The notes beneath the pieces were generated by a model. The model saw only the letters and a program-made list of their open reading frames with translations, had not been told where the DNA came from and made no database searches. This document shows, piece after piece, positions 5,504 to 6,469 of a DNA stretch of 6,469 bases; positions within the stretch are counted from its first letter, which is position 1; each line of letters begins with the position of its first letter. This stretch comes from UBA11889 sp046582115 (lineage in GTDB: Bacteria; Pseudomonadota; Gammaproteobacteria; Pseudomonadales; Azotimanducaceae): NCBI GenBank assembly GCA_046582115.1, contig JAYGFA010000017.1, positions 1 to 6,469 on the forward strand, in the 5' to 3' direction. The translations under genes and the position numbers were made by a program.

Positions 5504-6133
5504 ATGATCATCGATCTACATACCCACTCCATCAAATCGGATGATGGCCGGGCAAAAGTACAAAACTACTGTCAGTGGATTCAAATGCGAGAAATTCCCA
5601 TCGATGGATTCGTCTTAACCGAACATCGACAGTTTGATTTTGAATCCGATTACTCCGCACTCGCGAAAGAGTTCGACCTAATCATTCTGAAGGGTGCTGA
5701 GGTCGAGACTGAATACGGACACGTGCTTGTTTTCGGCGTCACAGAAGCGCTGACCGCCCAATTCGATTTCGCCAGCATCCGCCTACCCCTGGCCGAGGTT
5801 ATAGAAAAGAGCGAAGCGCACGACGCCGTCCCGGTGCCTTGTCATCCTGGCAGGCCACGCGTCGGCATGAGCGCTCATTTGGACGAATACGGCATACCGA
5901 ACGGAGTCCGTATCGTTGAAACACTGAACGGAGGCAGTCGCAACAACGAGGATGATATTGCACAGTCAATGGCCAAGGAGCAGTCCTACCTTGGTATTGG
6001 CGGCAGCGATTCGCACATCGTTAGCCATGTTGGCCGCTGCGCGACCGAATTCTCGAATCCTATCCACTCAGAAATAGAACTCGTCGAAGCGCTAAATGCG
6101 GGCGAGTTCAAAGCAGTCTCGTTCAAAACATAA
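5504..6133 (+). CDS. PHP domain metal-dependent phosphoesterase
   Basis: This 209-residue protein is a single PHP domain. The metal-binding residues typical of this fold are in place: Asp4, His6 and His8 in DLHTHS, Asp14, His41 in LTEH, Glu66 in GAEVE, His73, His114 in PCHPGR, Glu139 and the terminal pair Asp169/His171 in GGSDSH. PHP proteins are trinuclear metal phosphoesterases; relatives include histidinol phosphatase, the PHP domain of DNA polymerase III alpha, and RNase AM, which removes 3',5'-bisphosphate ends. The short length and lack of an extra domain do not decide the substrate. The start at ATG 5504 is fixed by AAGGA six bases upstream and by the DLHTHS motif at the N-terminus. 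It is 10 bases after coaE and 21 bases before a NUDIX gene, so an operon of phosphoester enzymes is likely. Confidence 0.9.
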   Translation: MIIDLHTHSIKSDDGRAKVQNYCQWIQMREIPIDGFVLTEHRQFDFESDYSALAKEFDLIILKGAEVETEYGHVLVFGVTEALTAQFDFASIRLPLAEVIEKSEAHDAVPVPCHPGRPRVGMSAHLDEYGIPNGVRIVETLNGGSRNNEDDIAQSMAKEQSYLGIGGSDSHIVSHVGRCATEFSNPIHSEIELVEALNAGEFKAVSFKT

Positions 6134-6154
6134 GCGCGAGCCGGCTGGATTTTC

Positions 6155-6469
6155 ATGTCTAAGATTAATTTTTGCCCACGCTGCGCAAGCCCACTCACGA
6201 GCGTTTTTGACGGCGGTCGAGATCGCCAAGCGTGCCCTGATAGTGACTGCGGTTTCATCCATTTTGGGGATTTTTCGATTGGCTGTTCGGGCGTGGTGCT
6301 ACGTACAGAAGCGGGCGTCACTAGGGTGCTTTTGATACAAAGAGGCCAAGAACCCTTTGCAGGCACATGGCAATTGCCTGGAGGTTACGCCGAAAACGAC
6401 GAGTTACTTTCATTAGCCGTGGAGCGCGAAATCGAAGAAGAAGCGGGTGTTAGCGCTAAAGTGACCGAC
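6155..6469 (+). CDS. NUDIX hydrolase with N-terminal zinc ribbon (3' end outside the window)
   Basis: The frame from ATG 6155 stays open for 105 codons to the window end. A zinc ribbon with Cys7, Cys10, Cys27 and Cys32 (CPRC and CPDSDC, the second pair widened by two residues compared with CxxC) is followed by GFIHFGDF and a beta-strand CSGVVLR. A complete NUDIX box fits G-x5-E-x7-RE-U-x-EE-x-G-U: Gly77, Glu83, Arg91-Glu92, Glu95-Glu96, Gly98 and Val99, preceded by GTWQLPGG. NUDIX enzymes hydrolyse nucleoside diphosphates linked to another group, using Mg2+ held by the box glutamates. The ribbon is a feature shared with NudC-like and ADP-ribose or NADH pyrophosphatase-like members, so the substrate could be NADH, ADP-ribose or CoA derivatives; it cannot be chosen here. 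The ribosome site is weak (CTGGA at 6144-6148). It follows the PHP gene closely and is probably in the same operon as coaE. Confidence 0.92.
   Translation, partial: MSKINFCPRCASPLTSVFDGGRDRQACPDSDCGFIHFGDFSIGCSGVVLRTEAGVTRVLLIQRGQEPFAGTWQLPGGYAENDELLSLAVEREIEEEAGVSAKVTD

Noticed and set aside
5986..6366. 126-codon open frame on the - strand over the PHP-NUDIX junction
   Set aside because: The + strand genes have complete PHP and NUDIX motifs here; the antisense product shows no recognisable motif.

Overview
The window looks like a bacterial chromosome segment of moderate to slightly high GC (estimated by eye) with very dense coding: there is no gene-free stretch above about 70 bases. The gene set is an adrenodoxin/putidaredoxin-type ferredoxin, a NorM-type MATE transporter, a lipoprotein resembling cytochrome c', a DUF6152-like periplasmic protein and a HupE/UreJ-2 membrane protein. 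Together these point to a Gram-negative proteobacterium, most likely an uncultivated gammaproteobacterium. That placement is inferred from recalled gene families and is not proven by the sequence. No phage, transposon, CRISPR, rRNA or tRNA signal was seen.

Region 1 (1-2467, + strand) is one tightly packed five-gene block. It holds the C-terminal part of an uncharacterised protein with a WMGDSxGxWEGDTLVxDTTNF signature, a DUF6152-like secreted protein, a lipoprotein with a C-terminal CxxCH haem motif, a HupE/UreJ-2-like multi-pass membrane protein and a single-pass membrane-anchored protein. The junctions are a 2-base gap, a directly abutting TAA-TTG, a physical overlap and a 4-base ATGA overlap, so co-transcription and translational coupling are very likely. 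All five products appear to act in the membrane or periplasm, although export of the truncated first one cannot be seen. A shared role in metal or redox handling in the envelope is a reasonable hypothesis but undemonstrated. This block is the best candidate for an undescribed system.

Region 2 (2477-4457) is a head-to-head pair whose 5' coding ends overlap: a SAM-dependent methyltransferase-like protein on the - strand and a complete NorM-type MATE efflux protein on the + strand. The MATE protein keeps two acidic cation-site residues but carries Ser in place of the conserved Glu of transmembrane helix 7.

Region 3 (4503-4826, - strand) is a stand-alone 2Fe-2S ferredoxin gene, convergent with the MATE gene and divergent from coaE across 67 bases.

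Region 4 (4894-6469, + strand) is coaE (dephospho-CoA kinase, last step of CoA synthesis), a single-domain PHP metal-dependent phosphoesterase and the 5' part of a zinc-ribbon NUDIX hydrolase. Gaps of 10 and 21 bases suggest an operon of nucleotide- and phosphoester-directed enzymes.
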